Shown here: positions 12,501 to 26,300 of the stretch, in pieces
Layout of the letters: the number at the start of each line of letters is the position of its first letter
How positions within the stretch are numbered: position 1 is the first letter of the stretch
Assembly (NCBI GenBank): GCA_033782935.1
Contig: JAWQEG010001420.1
Coordinates: 744,001-808,000, forward strand
DNA: 64,000 nucleotides
Direction of reading: 5' to 3'
Source of the DNA: Petrolisthes cinctipes
Lineage: Eukaryota; Arthropoda; Malacostraca; Decapoda; Porcellanidae
Translations under genes and position numbers: made by a program
The notes under the pieces: model-generated
Database searches by the model: none
Seen by the model: only the letters and a program-made list of their open reading frames with translations
Told to the model about the DNA's origin: nothing

Positions 12501-15107
12501 AAATACAGGCCCAAAACATGCTGAAAATCGATATTTTAGGTGCCCAAAGTCGATATGTGCTTGCATCTTCTGTAACCGTTTATATCTCAAATTCATGCTC
12601 AAAACACCCGAAAACTCGATATTTTTGGGTCCCAGAAGTGATCTGTACATGCCTACTCCGTGTTAAAGTATTTTCAAAATACAGGCCCAAAACATGTTGA
12701 ATATCGATATTTTAGGTACACAAAGTCAATATGTGAATGCATCTTCTGTACCCGTTTATATCTCAAATTCAGGCTTAAAACACATGAAAATTCGATATTT
12801 TTGGTTCCCAGAAGCGATCTGTACATGCCTACTCCATGTTAGAGTATTTTCAAAATACAGGCCTTAAACATGCTGAAATTCGATATTTTAGGTGCCCAAA
12901 GTCAATATGTGTATGCATCTTCTGTACCCGTGTATATCTCAAATTCAGGCTCAAAACACCCGAAAATTTCGATATTTTTTGGTCCCAGAGGCAATCTGCA
13001 CATGCCTACTCCTTGTTAGAGTATTTTCAAAAAACAGGCACAAAACATGCTGAAAATCTATATTTCAGGTGCCCAAAGTCGATATGTGCATGCATCTTCT
13101 GGACACGTTTATATCTCAAATTCAGGCTCAAAACACCCGAATATTCGATTTTATTTTGGCCCAGAAGCGCTCTGTACATGCCTACTTAGTGCTAGAATAT
13201 TTTCAAAATAGAGGCCCAAAACATGCTGAAAATCGATATTTTAGGTGAACAATGTCGATATGTGCATGCATCTTCTGTACCCGTTTATATCTCAATATCA
13301 GGCTCAAAACACCCGAAAATTCGGTACTTTGGGGTCCCAGAAGCGATTTGTACATGCCTACTAGGATACAGGCCTAAAACATGCTGAAAATCTATATTTT
13401 AGGTGCCCAAAGTCAATATGTGTATGCATCTTCTGCACACGTTTATATCCCAAATTCAACCTCAACACACCCGAAAATTCGGTATTTTTGGGTCCTAGAA
13501 GCGATCTGTACATGCCTACTCAGTGTTAGAGTATTTTCAAAATATAGGCCCAAAACATGCTAAAAATCGATATTTTAGGTGTATAAAAGTCAATATGTGC
13601 ATTTATCTGCAGTACCAGTTTATATCTCAAATTCAGGCTCAAAACATCCAAAAAATCGATATTTTGGGGTCCCAGAAGCGATCTGTACATGCCTACTCCG
13701 TGTTAGAATGTTTTCAAAATATAGGCTCAAAACATGCTAAAAATCGATATTTTAAGTGTCCAAAGTCGATATGTGAATGCATCTTCTGTACCCGTTTATA
13801 TCTCAAATTCAGGCTCCAAACACCCGAAAATTCGGTATTTTTGGGTCCTAGAAGCGATTTGTACATGCCTACTCCTAGTTAGAATGTTATCAAGATACAG
13901 AACCAAAAAATGCTCTAAATCGATATCTTAGGTGCCCAAAAGTCGATATGTGCATGCATTATCAGTACCCGTTTATATATCAAATTCTGGCTCAAAACAC
14001 CCGAAAACTCGATAATTTTGAGTCCAATAAGCGATCTGTACATGCCTACTCAGTGACAGAATATTTTCAAATTACAGACCAAAAACATGCTGAAAATCGA
14101 TATTTTAGGTGCCCAAAGTCGATATGTGCATGCATCTTCAGTACACGTTTATATCACAAATTCAGGCTCAAAACATCCAAAAAATCGATATTTTTGGGTC
14201 GAAGAAGCGATTTGTAAATGCCTACTCAGTAATAGAATATTTTTAAGATTCAGGCCGAAAACATGATGAAAATCGATATTTTAGGTGCCCAAAATCGATA
14301 TGTGCATGCATCTTCTGTACCCGTTTATATCCCAAATTCATGCTCAAAACACCCTAAAATTCGATATTTTTGGGTCCTAAAAGTGATCTGTACATGCCTA
14401 ATCTATGCTAGAATATTTTCAAAATATAGGCCCAAAACATGCTAAATATGGATATTTTGGGTGCACAAAGTCTATATATGCATGCATCTTTTGTAGCCGT
14501 TTATATCTCAAATTCTAGCTCAAAACACCCAAAAATTCGATATTTTTGAGTCACAGAAGCGATCTGTACATGCCTACGCAGTAATAGAATATTTTAAAAA
14601 ACACGCCGAAAACATGCTGAAAATCGATATTTTAGTTGCCCAAAGTCGATATGTGCATGCATCTTATGTACACGTTTATATCTCAAATTCAGGCTCAAAA
14701 CACCCGAATATTCGATTTTATTTTAACCCAGAAGCGATCGGTACATGTCTACTTAGTGCTAGAATATTTTCAAAATACAGGCCCAAAACATGCTGAAAAT
14801 CGATATTTTAGGTGCCCAAAGTCGATATGTGCTTGCATCTTCTGTAACCGTTTATATCTCAAATTCATGCTCAAAAAACCCGAAAACTCGATATTTTTGG
14901 GTCCCAGAAGTGATCTGTACATGCCTACTCCGTGTTAAAGTATTTTCAAAATACAGGCCCAAAACATGTTGAATATCGATATTTTAGGTACACAAAGTCA
15001 ATATGTGAATGCATCTTCTGTACCCGTTTATATCTCAAATTCAGGCTTAAAACACATGAAAATTCGATATTTTTGGTTCCCAGAAGCGATCTGTACATGC
15101 CTACTCC
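6534..15107 (+). repeat. sat176 long higher-order repeat, copy 1 (8,574 bp, contains an internal duplication)
   Basis: The edges are arbitrary and use a phase marker: a monomer with gcctaaaacatgctgaaatt or its variant followed by cccgtgtatatctc. The marker is found at 6,534, 12,836, 15,108, 23,349 and, with variation, 32,475. Ordered private variants of this copy match copy 2 at offsets that grow in near-whole-monomer steps: 8,574, then 8,750, then 9,103, and about 9,630 further on. This copy therefore lacks groups of monomers present in copy 2. It also carries the 2,272-bp tandem duplication at 10,799-15,342, which restores its overall length. Confidence 0.78.
10799..13070 (+). repeat. 2,272-bp sat176 tandem duplication, left copy
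   Basis: From gcccaaagtcgatatgtg at 10,799 the sequence is repeated at 13,071. The preceding bases differ (ttttagga before the left copy, tatttcaggt before the right), which fixes the left breakpoint within one landmark. The unit is about 13 monomers, including shortened ones. It contains the private variant cttctggacacgtttatatc near 10,823. Confidence 0.9.
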
Positions 15108-15342
15108 ATGTTAGAGTATTTTCAAAATACAGGCCTTAAACATGCTGAAATTCGATATTTTAGGTGCCCAAAGTCAATATGTGTATGCATCTTCTGTACC
15201 CGTGTATATCTCAAATTCAGGCTCAAAACACCCGAAAATTTCGATATTTTTGGGTCCCAGAGGCAATCTGCACATGCCTACTCCTTGTTAGAGTATTTTC
15301 AAAAAACAGGCACAAAACATGCTGAAAATCTATATTTCAGGT
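13071..15342 (+). repeat. 2,272-bp sat176 tandem duplication, right copy
   Basis: This matches the left copy at offset 2,272 throughout. I noticed only a handful of differences, for example tatatctcaaa against tatatcacaaa near 14,154, aaaacaccc against aaaaaaccc near 14,877, and ttttttggtccc against tttttgggtccc near 15,246. It is either a recent event or an assembly duplication. Confidence 0.9.
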
Positions 15343-18300
15343 GCCCAAAGTCGATATGTGCATGCATCTTCAGTACCCGTTTATATATCAAATTCAGGCT
15401 CAAAACACCCGAAAATTCGATATTTTTGGGTCCCAGAAGCGATCTGTACATGCCTAATAATTGCTAGAATTTTCTCAAAATACAGACCCAAACATGCTGA
15501 AAATCGATATTTTAGGTGCCCAAAGTCAATATGTCCATGCATCTTCAGTACTCGTTTATATCTCAAATTCAGACTCAAAACACCCGAAAATTCGATATTT
15601 TTGAGTCACAGAAGCGATCTGTACATGCCTATGCAGTAATAGAATATTTAAAAAAACACGCCCAAAAACATGCTAAAAATCGATATTTTAGGTGCCCAAA
15701 GTCGATATGTGCATGCATCTTCTGTACACGTTTATATCTCAAATTCAGGCTCAAAACACCCGAATATTAGATTTTATTTTGGCCCAGAAGCGATCTGTAC
15801 ATGCCTACTTAGTGCTAGAATATTTTCAAAATACAGGCCCAAAACATGCTGAAAATCGATATTTTAGGTGCACAAAGTCGATATGTGCATGCATTTTCTG
15901 TACCCTTTTATATCTCAAATTCAGGCTCAAAACACCCGAAAAATCGATATTTATGGGTCCCAAAAGCGATCTGTACATGCCTACTCAGTGCTAGAATGTT
16001 TTCAAAAAATAGGTTAAAAACATGCTAAAAATCGATATTTTAAGTGTCCAAAGTCGATATGTGCAAGCATCTTCTGTACCCGTTTATATCTTAAATTCAC
16101 GCTCAAAACATCCGAAAATTCGGTATTTTTAGGTCCCAGAAGCGATCTGTACATGCCTACTCCTAGTTAGAATGTTTTCAAGATACAGACCCAAAACATG
16201 CTCAAAATCGATATATTAGGTGCCCAAAAGTCGATAGGTGCATGCATCTTTTGCACACGTTTATATCCCAAATTCAACTTTAAAACATCCGAAAATTCGA
16301 TATTTTGAGGTCGAAGAAGCGATCTGTATATGCCTATTCATTGCTAGAATGTTTTCAAAATATAAGCTCAAAACATGCTGGAAATCGATATTTTAAGTGT
16401 CCAAAGTCGATATGTGTATGCATCTTCTGTACCCGTTTATATCTCAAATTCAGGCTCAAAACACCCTAAAATTCGGTACTTTTTGGTCCCAGAAGCGATT
16501 TGTACATGCCTACTAGGATATAGGCCCAAAACATGCTGAAAATCTATATTTTAGGTGCCCAAAGTCAATATGTGTATGCATCTTCTGCACACGTTTATAT
16601 CCCAAGTACAACCTCAACACACCCGAAAATTCGGTATTTTTGGGTCCTAAAAGCGATCTGTACATGCCTACTCAGTGTTAGAGTATTTTCAAAATATAGG
16701 CCCAAAACATGCTAAAAATCGATATTTTAGGTGTATAAAAGTCGATATGTGCATTTATCTGCAGTACCAGTTTATATCTCAAATTCAGGCTCAAAACATC
16801 CAAAAAATCGATAATTTGGGGTCCCAGAAGCGATCTGTACATGCCTACTCCGTGTTAGAATGTTTTCAAAATATAGGCTCAAAACATGCTAAAAATCGAT
16901 ATTTTAAGTGTCCAAAGTCGATATGTGAATGCATCTTCTGTACCCGTTTATATCTCAAATTCAGGCTCCAAACACCCGAAAATTCGGTATTTTTGGGTCC
17001 TAGAAGCGATTTGTTCATGCCTACTCCTAGTTAGAATGTTATCAAGATACAGACCCAAAAAATGCTCTAAATCGATATCTTAGGTGCCCAAAAGTCGATA
17101 TGTGCATGCATTATCAGTACCCGTTTATATCTCAAATTCTGGCTCAAAACACCCGAAAACTCGATAATTTTGGGTCCAATAAGCGATCTGTACATGCCTA
17201 CTCAGTGACAGAATATTTTCAAATTACAGACCAAAAACATGCTGAAAATCGATATTTTTGGTGCCCAAAGTCGATATGTGCATGCATCTTCAGTACACGT
17301 TTATATCTCAAATTCAGGCTCAAAACATCCAAAAAATCGATATTTTTGGGTCGAAGAAGCGATTTGTACATGCCTACTCAGTAATAGAATATTTTTAAGA
17401 TTCAGGCCGAAAACATGCTGAAAATCGATATTTTAGGTGCCCAAAATCGATATGTGCATGCATCTTCTGTACCCGTTTATGTCCCAAATTCAGGCTCAAA
17501 ACACCCTAAAATTCGATATTTTTGGGTCCAAAAAGCGATCTGTACATGCCTACTCTATGCTAGAATATTTTCAAAATATAGGCCCAAAACATGCTAAATA
17601 TGGATATTTTGGGTGCACAAAGTCTATATATGCATGCATCTTTTGTAGCCGTTTATATCTCAAATTCTAGCTCAAAACACCCAAAAATTCGATATTTTTG
17701 GGTCCAAGAAGCTATCTGTACATGCCTACTCAATGTTAAAATATTTTCAAATTACAGGCAGAAAAACAAGTTAAAATCGATATTTTAGGTGCCCAAGTCA
17801 ATAAGTGCTTGCATTTTCTGTACCCATTTACATCCCAAATTGAGGCTTAAAACACCCGAAAATTCGATGTTTTTGGGTCCCAGAAGCGATCTGTACATGC
17901 TTACTCCGTGTTAGAATATTTTTATAATACAGGCCCAAAACATGCTGAAAATCGATATTTTAGGTGCCCAAAGTCAATATATGTATGTATCTTCAGTACC
18001 CATTTATATCTCAAATTCAGGATCAAAACACCTAAAAAATCGATATGTTTGGGTCCCAGAAGCGATCTGTACATGCCTACTCAGTAACAGAATATTTTCA
18101 AAATACAAGTCAAAATATGCTGAAAAACGATATTTTAGGTGCCCAAAGTCGATTTGTGAATGCATCTTCTGTACCCGTTTATATCTCAAATTCAGGCTCA
18201 AAACACCCGAAAATTCCATTTTTTTTGGGTCCCAGAAGCGATCTGTACATGCCTACTCAATGTTAGAATACTTTCAAAACACAGGCACAAATACAAGTTG

Positions 18301-21300
18301 AAAATCAATATTTTAGGTGTCCAAAATCGATATGTGCATGCATCTTCTGTACCCGTTTATATCTCAAATTCAGGCTCAAAACACCCGAAAATTCCATTTT
18401 TTTGGGTCCCAGAAGCGACCTGTACATGCCATCTCAGTAATAGAATATTTTCAAGATTCAGGCCGAAAACATGCTGAAAATCGATATTATAGGTGCCCAA
18501 AGTCAAAATGTGTATGCATCTTCTGTACCCGTTTATATCTCAAATTCTGGCCCAAAACACCCGAAAATTCGATATTTTTGGGTCTTAGAAGGGATCTGTA
18601 CATGCCTACTCCGTGGTAAAGTATTTTCAAAATACAGGCCCAAAACATGTTGAAAATCGATATTTTAGGTACCCAAAGTCAATATGTCAATGCATCTTCT
18701 GTACCCGTTTATATCTCAAATTAAGGCTTAAAACACCCGGAAGTTCGATATTTTGGGGTCCCAGAAGCGATCTTTACATGCCTAATCATTGCTAGAATTT
18801 TCTCAAAATACAGACCCAAACATGCTGAAAATCGATATTTTAGGTGCCCAAAGTCTATATGTGCATGCATCTTCAGTACTCGTTTATATCTCAAATTCAG
18901 GCTTAAAACACCCGAAAATTCTATATTTTTAGGTCCCAGAAGCGATCTGTACATGCCTACTCAGTGCTAGAATGTTTTCAAAATACAGGCCCAAAACATG
19001 CTGAAAATCGATATTTTACGTGCCCAAAGTCAATATGTGTATGAATCTTCTGTACCCGTGTATATCTCAAATTCAGGCTCAAAACACCCGAAAAATTCGA
19101 TTTTTTTGGGTCCCAGAGGCAATCTGTACATGCCTACTCCATGTTAGAGTATTTTCAAAATACAGGCCCAAAACATGCTGAAAATTGATATTTCAGGTGC
19201 TCGAAGTCGATATGTGCATGCGTCTTCAGTACCCGTTTATATCTCAAATTCAGGCTCAAAACACTCGAAAATTCGATATTTTTGGGTCCCAGAAGCGATC
19301 TGTACATGCCTAATCATTACTAGAATTTTCTCAAAATACAGACCCAAACATGCTGAAAATCGATATTTTAGGTGCCCAAAGTCAATATGTCCATGCATCT
19401 TCAGAACTCGTTTTTATCTCAAATTCAAACTTAAAACACCCGAAAATTCGATATTTTTGAGTGCCAGAAGCGATCTGTACATGCCTACGCAGTAATAGAA
19501 TATTAAAAAAAAAAACGCCCAAAACATGCTGAAAATCGATATTTTAGATGCCCAAAGTCGATATGTGCATGCATCTTCTGTACATGTTTATATCTCAAAT
19601 TCAGGCTCAAAACACCCGAATATTCGATTTTATTTTGGCTCAGAAGCGATCTGTACATGTCTACTTAGTGCTAGAATATTTTCAAAATACAGGCCCAAAA
19701 CATGCTGAAAATCGATATTTTAGGTGCCCAAAGTCGATATGTGCTTGCATCTTCAGTAACCGTTTATATCTCAAATTCATGCTCAAAACACCCGAAAACT
19801 CGATATTTTTGGGTCCCAGAAGGTATCTGTACATGCCTACTCCGTGTTAAAGTATTTTCAAAATACAGGCCCAAAACATGTTGAAAATCGATATTTTAGG
19901 AACCCAAAGTCAATATGTGCATGCATCTTCAGTACCCGTTTATATCTCAAATTCAGGCTCAAAACCCCCGAAAATTCGATATTTTTGGGTCCCAGAAGCG
20001 ATCTGTACATGCCTAATCATTGCTAGAATTTTCTCAAAATACAGACCCAAACATGCTGAAAATCGATATTTTAGGTGCCCAAAGTCAATATGTCCATGCA
20101 TTTTCAGTACTCGTTTATATCTCAATTTCAGACTCAAAACACCCGAAAATTCGATATTTTTGAGTCCCAGAAGTGATCTGTACATGCCTACGCAGTAATA
20201 GAATATTTAAAAAAACACGCCCAAAACATGCTGAAAATCGATATTTTAGGAGCCCAAAGTCGATATGTGCATGCATCTTCTGGACACGTTTATATCTCAA
20301 ATTCAGGCTCAAAACACCCGAATATTCGATTTTATTTTGGCCCAGAAGCGATCTGTACATGCCTACTTAGTGCTAGAATATTTTCAAAATACAGGCCCAA
20401 AACATGCTGAAAATCGATATTTTAGGTGAACAAAGTCGATATGTGCATGCATCTTCTGTACCCGTTTATATCTCAAATTCAGGCTCAAAACACCCGAAAA
20501 ATCGATATTTATGGGTCCCAAAAGCGATCTGTACATGCCTACTCAGTGCTAGAATGTTTTCAAAATATAGGTTAAAAACATGCTAAAAATCGATATTTTA
20601 AGTGTCCAAAGTCGATATGTGCAAGCATCTTCTGTACCCGTTTATATCTTAAATTCACGCTCAAAACATCAGAAAATTCGGTATTTTTAGGTCCCAGAAG
20701 CGATCTGTACATGCCTACTCCTAGTTAGAATGTTTTCAAGATACAGACCCAAAACATGCTCAAAATCGATATTTTAGGTGCCCAAAAGTCGATATGTGCA
20801 TGCATCTTCTGTACCCGTTTATATCTCAAATTCAGGCTCAAAACACCCGAAAATTCGGTACTTTGGGGTCCCAGAAGCGATTTGTACATGTCTACTAGGA
20901 TACAGGCCCAAAACATGCTGAAAATCTATATTTTAGGTGCCCAAATTCAATATGTGTATGCATCTTCTGCACACGTTTATATCCCAAATTCAACCTCAAC
21001 ACACCCGAAAATTCGATATTTTTGGGTCCAAAAAGCGATCTGTAAATGCCTACTCCGTGTTAGAATGTTTTCAAAATATAGGCTCAAAACATGCTAAAAA
21101 TCGATATTTTAAGTGTCCAAAGTCGATATGTGAATGCATCTTCTGTACCCGTTTATATCTCAAATTCAGGCTCCAAACACCCGAAAATTCGGTATTTTTG
21201 GGTCCTAGAAGCGATTTGTACATGCCTACTCCTAGTTAGAATGTTATCAAGATACAGAACCAAAAAATGCTCTAAATCGATATCTTAGGTGCCCAAAAGT

Positions 21301-23348
21301 CGATATGTGCATGCATTATCAGTACCCGTTTATATATCAAATTCTGGCTCAAAACACCCGAAAACTCGATAATTTTGGGTCCAATAAGCGATCTGTACAT
21401 GCCTACTCAGTGACAGAATATTTTCAAATTACAGACCAAAAACATGCTGAAAATCGATATTTTAGGTGCCCAAAGTCGATATGTGCATGCATCTTCAGTA
21501 CACGTTTATATCTCAAATTCTGGCTCAAAACATCCAAAAAATCGATATTTTTGGGTCGAAGAAGCGATTTGTACATGCCTAGTCAATAATAGAATATTTT
21601 TAAGATTCAGGCCGAAAACATGCTAAAAATCGATATTTTAGGTGCCCAAAATCGATATGTGCATGCATCTTCTGTACCCGTTTATGTCCCAAATTCAGGC
21701 TCAAAACACCCTAAAATTCGATATTTTTGGGTCCAAAAAGCAATCTGTACATGCCTACTCTATGCTAGAATATTTTCAAAATATAGGCCCAAAACATGCT
21801 AAATATGGATATTTTGGGTGCACAAAGTCTATATATGCATGCATCTTTTGTAGCCGTTTATATCTCAAATTCTAGCTCAAAACACCCAAAAATTCGATAT
21901 TTTTGGGTCCCAGAAGCGATCTGTACATGCCTACTCAATGTTAAAATATTTTCAAATTACAGGCAGAAAAACAAGTTAAAATCGATATTTTAGGTGCCCA
22001 AGTCAATAAGTGCTTGCATTTTCTGTACCCATTTACATCCCAAATTGAGGCTTAAAACACACGAAAATTCGATGTTATTGGGTCCCAGAAGCGATATGTA
22101 CATGCCTACTCCTTGTTAGAGTATTTTCATAATCCAGGCCAAAAACATGCTGAAAATCGATATTTTAGGTGCCCAAAGTGAATATGTGTATGCATCTTCA
22201 GTACCCGTTTATATCTCAAATTCAGGCTCAAAACACCCGAAAATTCGATATTTTTGGGTCCCAGAAGGGATCTGTACATGCCTATTCCGTGTTAAAGTAT
22301 TTTCAAAATACAGGCCCAAAACATGCTGAAAATCGATATTTTAGGTGCCCAAAGTCAATATGTGAATGCATCTTCTGTATACGTTTATATCTCAAATTCA
22401 GGCTTAAAAAACCTGAAAATTCGATATTTTTGGTTTCCGGAAGCGATCTGTACATGCCTACTCCATGTTAGAGTATTTTCAAAATACAGGCCTAAAACAT
22501 GTTGAAAAATGATATTTCAGTTGCCCAAAGTCGATATGTGCATGCATCTTCAGTACCCATTTATATCTCAAATTCAGGCTCAAAACACCTGAAAATTCGA
22601 TATTTTTGGGTCCCAGAAGCGATCTGTACATGCCTACTCAGTAACAGAATATTTTCAAAATACAAGTCAAAATATGCTGAAAAACGATATTTTAGGTTCC
22701 CAAAGTCGATAATTATGTGAATGCATCTTCTGTACCCGTTTATATCTCAAATTCAGGCTCAAAACACCCGAAAATTCCATTTTTTTGGGTCCCAGAAGCG
22801 AACTGTACATGCCTACTCAATGTTAGAATACTTTCAAAACACAGGCACAAAAACAAGTTGAAAATCAATATTTTAGGTGTCCAAAATCGATATGTGCATG
22901 CATCTTCTGTACCCGTTTATATCTCAAATTCAGGCTCAAAAGACCCGAAAATTCCGTTTTTTTGGGTCCCAGAAGCGATCTGTACATGCCTTCTCAGTAA
23001 TAGAATATTTTCAAGATTCAGGCCGAAAACATGCTGAAAATCGATATTATAGGTGCCCAAAGTCAATATGTGTATGCATCTTCTGTACCCGTTTATATCT
23101 CAAATTCTGGCTCAAAACACCCGAAAACTCGATATTTTTGGGTCCCAGAAGTGATCTGTACATGCCTACTCCGTGTTAAAGTATTTTCAAAATACAGGCC
23201 CAAAACATGTTGAATATCGATATTTTAGGTACACAAAGTCAATATGTGAATGCATCTTCTGTACCCGTTTATATCTCAAATTCAGGCTTAAAACACATGA
23301 AAATTCGATATTTTTGGTTCCCAGAAGCGATCTGTACATGCCTACTCC
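15108..23348 (+). repeat. sat176 long higher-order repeat, copy 2 (8,241 bp)
   Basis: Distinctive variants from about 14,900 to 18,600 recur exactly 8,241 bases later in copy 3, and from there to about 28 kb at 8,242. Examples are the monomers with ccgaatattagattttattt, ggtgtataaaagtc, cgataatttggggtcccag and gatatgtttgggtcccagaa. By eye, differences between copies 2 and 3 are rare single bases. The unit is about 47 monomers long, which is very long for a satellite higher-order repeat. Confidence 0.85.
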
Positions 23349-26300
23349 ATGTTAGAGTATTTTCAAAATACAGGCCTTAAACATGCTGAAATTCGATATT
23401 TTAGGTGCCCAAAGTCAATATGTGTATGCATCTTCTGTACCCGTGTATATCTCAAATTCAGGCTCAAAACACCCGAAAATTTCGATATTTTTGGGTCCCA
23501 GAGGCAATCTGCACATGCCTACTCCTTGTTAGAGTATTTTCAAAAAACAGGCACAAAACATGCTGAAAATCTATATTTCAGGTGCCCAAAGTCGATATGT
23601 GCATGCATCTTCAGTACCCGTTTATATATCAAATTCAGGCTCAAAACACCCTAAAATTCGATATTTTTGGGTCCCAGAAGCGATCTGTACATGCCTAATA
23701 ATTGCTAGAATTTTCTCAAAATACAGACCCAAACATGCTGAAAATCGATATTTTAGGTGCCCAAAGTCAATATGTCCATGCATCTTCAGTACTCGTTTAT
23801 ATCTCAAATTCAGACTCAAAACACCCGAAAATTCGATATTTTTGAGTCACAGAAGCGATCTGTACATGCCTATGCAGTAATAGAATATTTTAAAAAACAC
23901 GCCCAAAAACATGCTAAAAATCGATATTTTAGGTGCCCAAAGTCGATATGTGCATGCATCTTCTGTACACGTTTATATCTCAAATTCAGGCTCAAAACAC
24001 CCGAATATTAGATTTTATTTTGGCCCAGAAGCGATCTGTACATGCCTACTTAGTGCTAGAATATTTTCAAAATACAGGCCCAAAACATGCTGAAAATCGA
24101 TATTTTAGGTGCACAAAGTCGATATGTGCATGCATTTTCTGTACCCTTTTATATCTCAAATTCAGGCTCAAAACACCCGAAAAATCGATATTTATGGGTC
24201 CCAAAAGCGATCTGTACATGCCTACTCAGTGCTAGAATGTTTTCAAAAAATAGGTTAAAAACATGCTAAAAATCGATATTTTAAGTGTCCAAAGTCGATA
24301 TGTGCAAGCATCTTCTGTACCCGTTTATATCTTAAATTCACGCTCAAAACATCCGAAAATTCGGTATTTTTAGGTCCCAGAAGCGATCTGTACATGCCTA
24401 CTCCTAGTTAGAATGTTTTCAAGATACAGACCCAAAACATGCTCAAAATCGATATATTAGGTGCCCAAAAGTCGATAGGTGCATGCATCTTTTGCACACG
24501 TTTATATCCCAAATTCAACTTTAAAACATCCGAAAATTCGATATTTTGAGGTCGAAGAAGCGATCTGTATATGCCTATTCATTGCTAGAATGTTTTCAAA
24601 ATATAAGCTCAAAACATGCTGGAAATCGATATTTTAAGTGTCCAAAGTCGATATGTGTATGCATCTTCTGTACCCGTTTATATCTCAAATTCAGGCTCAA
24701 AACACCCTAAAATTCGGTACTTTTTGGTCCCAGAAGCGATTTGTACATGCCTACTAGGATATAGGCCCAAAACATGCTGAAAATCTATATTTTAGGTGCC
24801 CAAAGTCAATATGTGTATGCATCTTCTGCACACGTTTATATCCCAAGTACAACCTCAACACACCCGAAAATTCGGTATTTTTGGGTCCTAAAAGCGATCT
24901 GTACATGCCTACTCAGTGTTAGAGTATTTTCAAAATATAGGCCCAAAACATGCTAAAAATCGATATTTTAGGTGTATAAAAGTCGATATGTGCATTTATC
25001 TGCAGTACCAGTTTATATCTCAAATTCAGGCTCAAAACATCCAAAAAATCGATAATTTGGGGTCCCAGAAGCGATCTGTACATGCCTACTCCGTGTTAGA
25101 ATGTTTTCAAAATATAGGCTCAAAACATGCTAAAAATCGATATTTTAAGTGTCCAAAGTCGATATGTGAATGCATCTTCTGTACCCGTTTATATCTCAAA
25201 TTCAGGCTCCAAACACCTGAAAATTCGGTATTTTTGGGTCCTAGAAGCGATTTGTACATGCCTACTCCTAGTTAGAATGTTATCAAGATACAGACCCAAA
25301 ACATGCTCTAAATCGATATCTTAGGTGCCCAAAAGTCGATATGTGCATGCATTATCAGTACCCGTTTATATCTCAAATTCTAGCTCAAAACACCCGAAAA
25401 CTCGATAATTTTGGGTCCAATAAGCGATCTGTACATGCCTACTCAGTGACAGAATATTTTCAAATTACAGACGAAAAACATGCTGAAAATCGATATTTTT
25501 GGTGCCCAAAGTCGATATGTGCATGCATCTTCAGTACACGTTTATATCTCAAATTCAGGCTCAAAACATCCAAAAAATCGATATTTTTGGGTCGAAGAAG
25601 CGATTTGTACATGCCTACTCAGTAATAGAATATTTTTAAGATTCAGGCCGAAAACATGCTGAAAATCGATATTTTAGGTGCCCAAAATCGATATGTGCAT
25701 GCATCTTCTGTACCCGTTTATGTCCCAAATTCAGGCTCAAAACACCCTAAAATTCGATATTTTTGGGTCCAAAAAGCGATCTGTACATGCCTACTCTATG
25801 CTAGAATATTTTCAAAATATAGGCCCAAAACATGCTAAATATGGATATTTTGGGTGCACAAAGTCTATATATGCATGCATCTTTTGTAGCCGTTTATATC
25901 TCTAATTCTAGCTCAAAACACCCAAAAATTCGATATTTTTGGGTCCAAGAAGCTATCTGTACATGCCTACTCAATGTTAAAATATTTTCAAATTACAGGC
26001 AGAAAAACAAGTTAAAATCGATATTTTAGGTGCCCAAGTCAATAAGTGCTTGCATTTTCTGTACCCATTTACATCCCAAATTGAGGCTTAAAACACCCGA
26101 AAATTCGATGTTTTTGGGTCCCAGAAGCGATCTGTACATGCTTACTCCGTGTTAGAATATTTTTATAATACAGGCCCAAAACATGCTGAAAATCGATATT
26201 TTAGGTGCCCAAAGTCAATATATGTATGTATCTTCAGTACCCATTTATATCTCAAATTCAGGATCAAAACACCTAAAAAATCGATATGTTTGGGTCCCAG

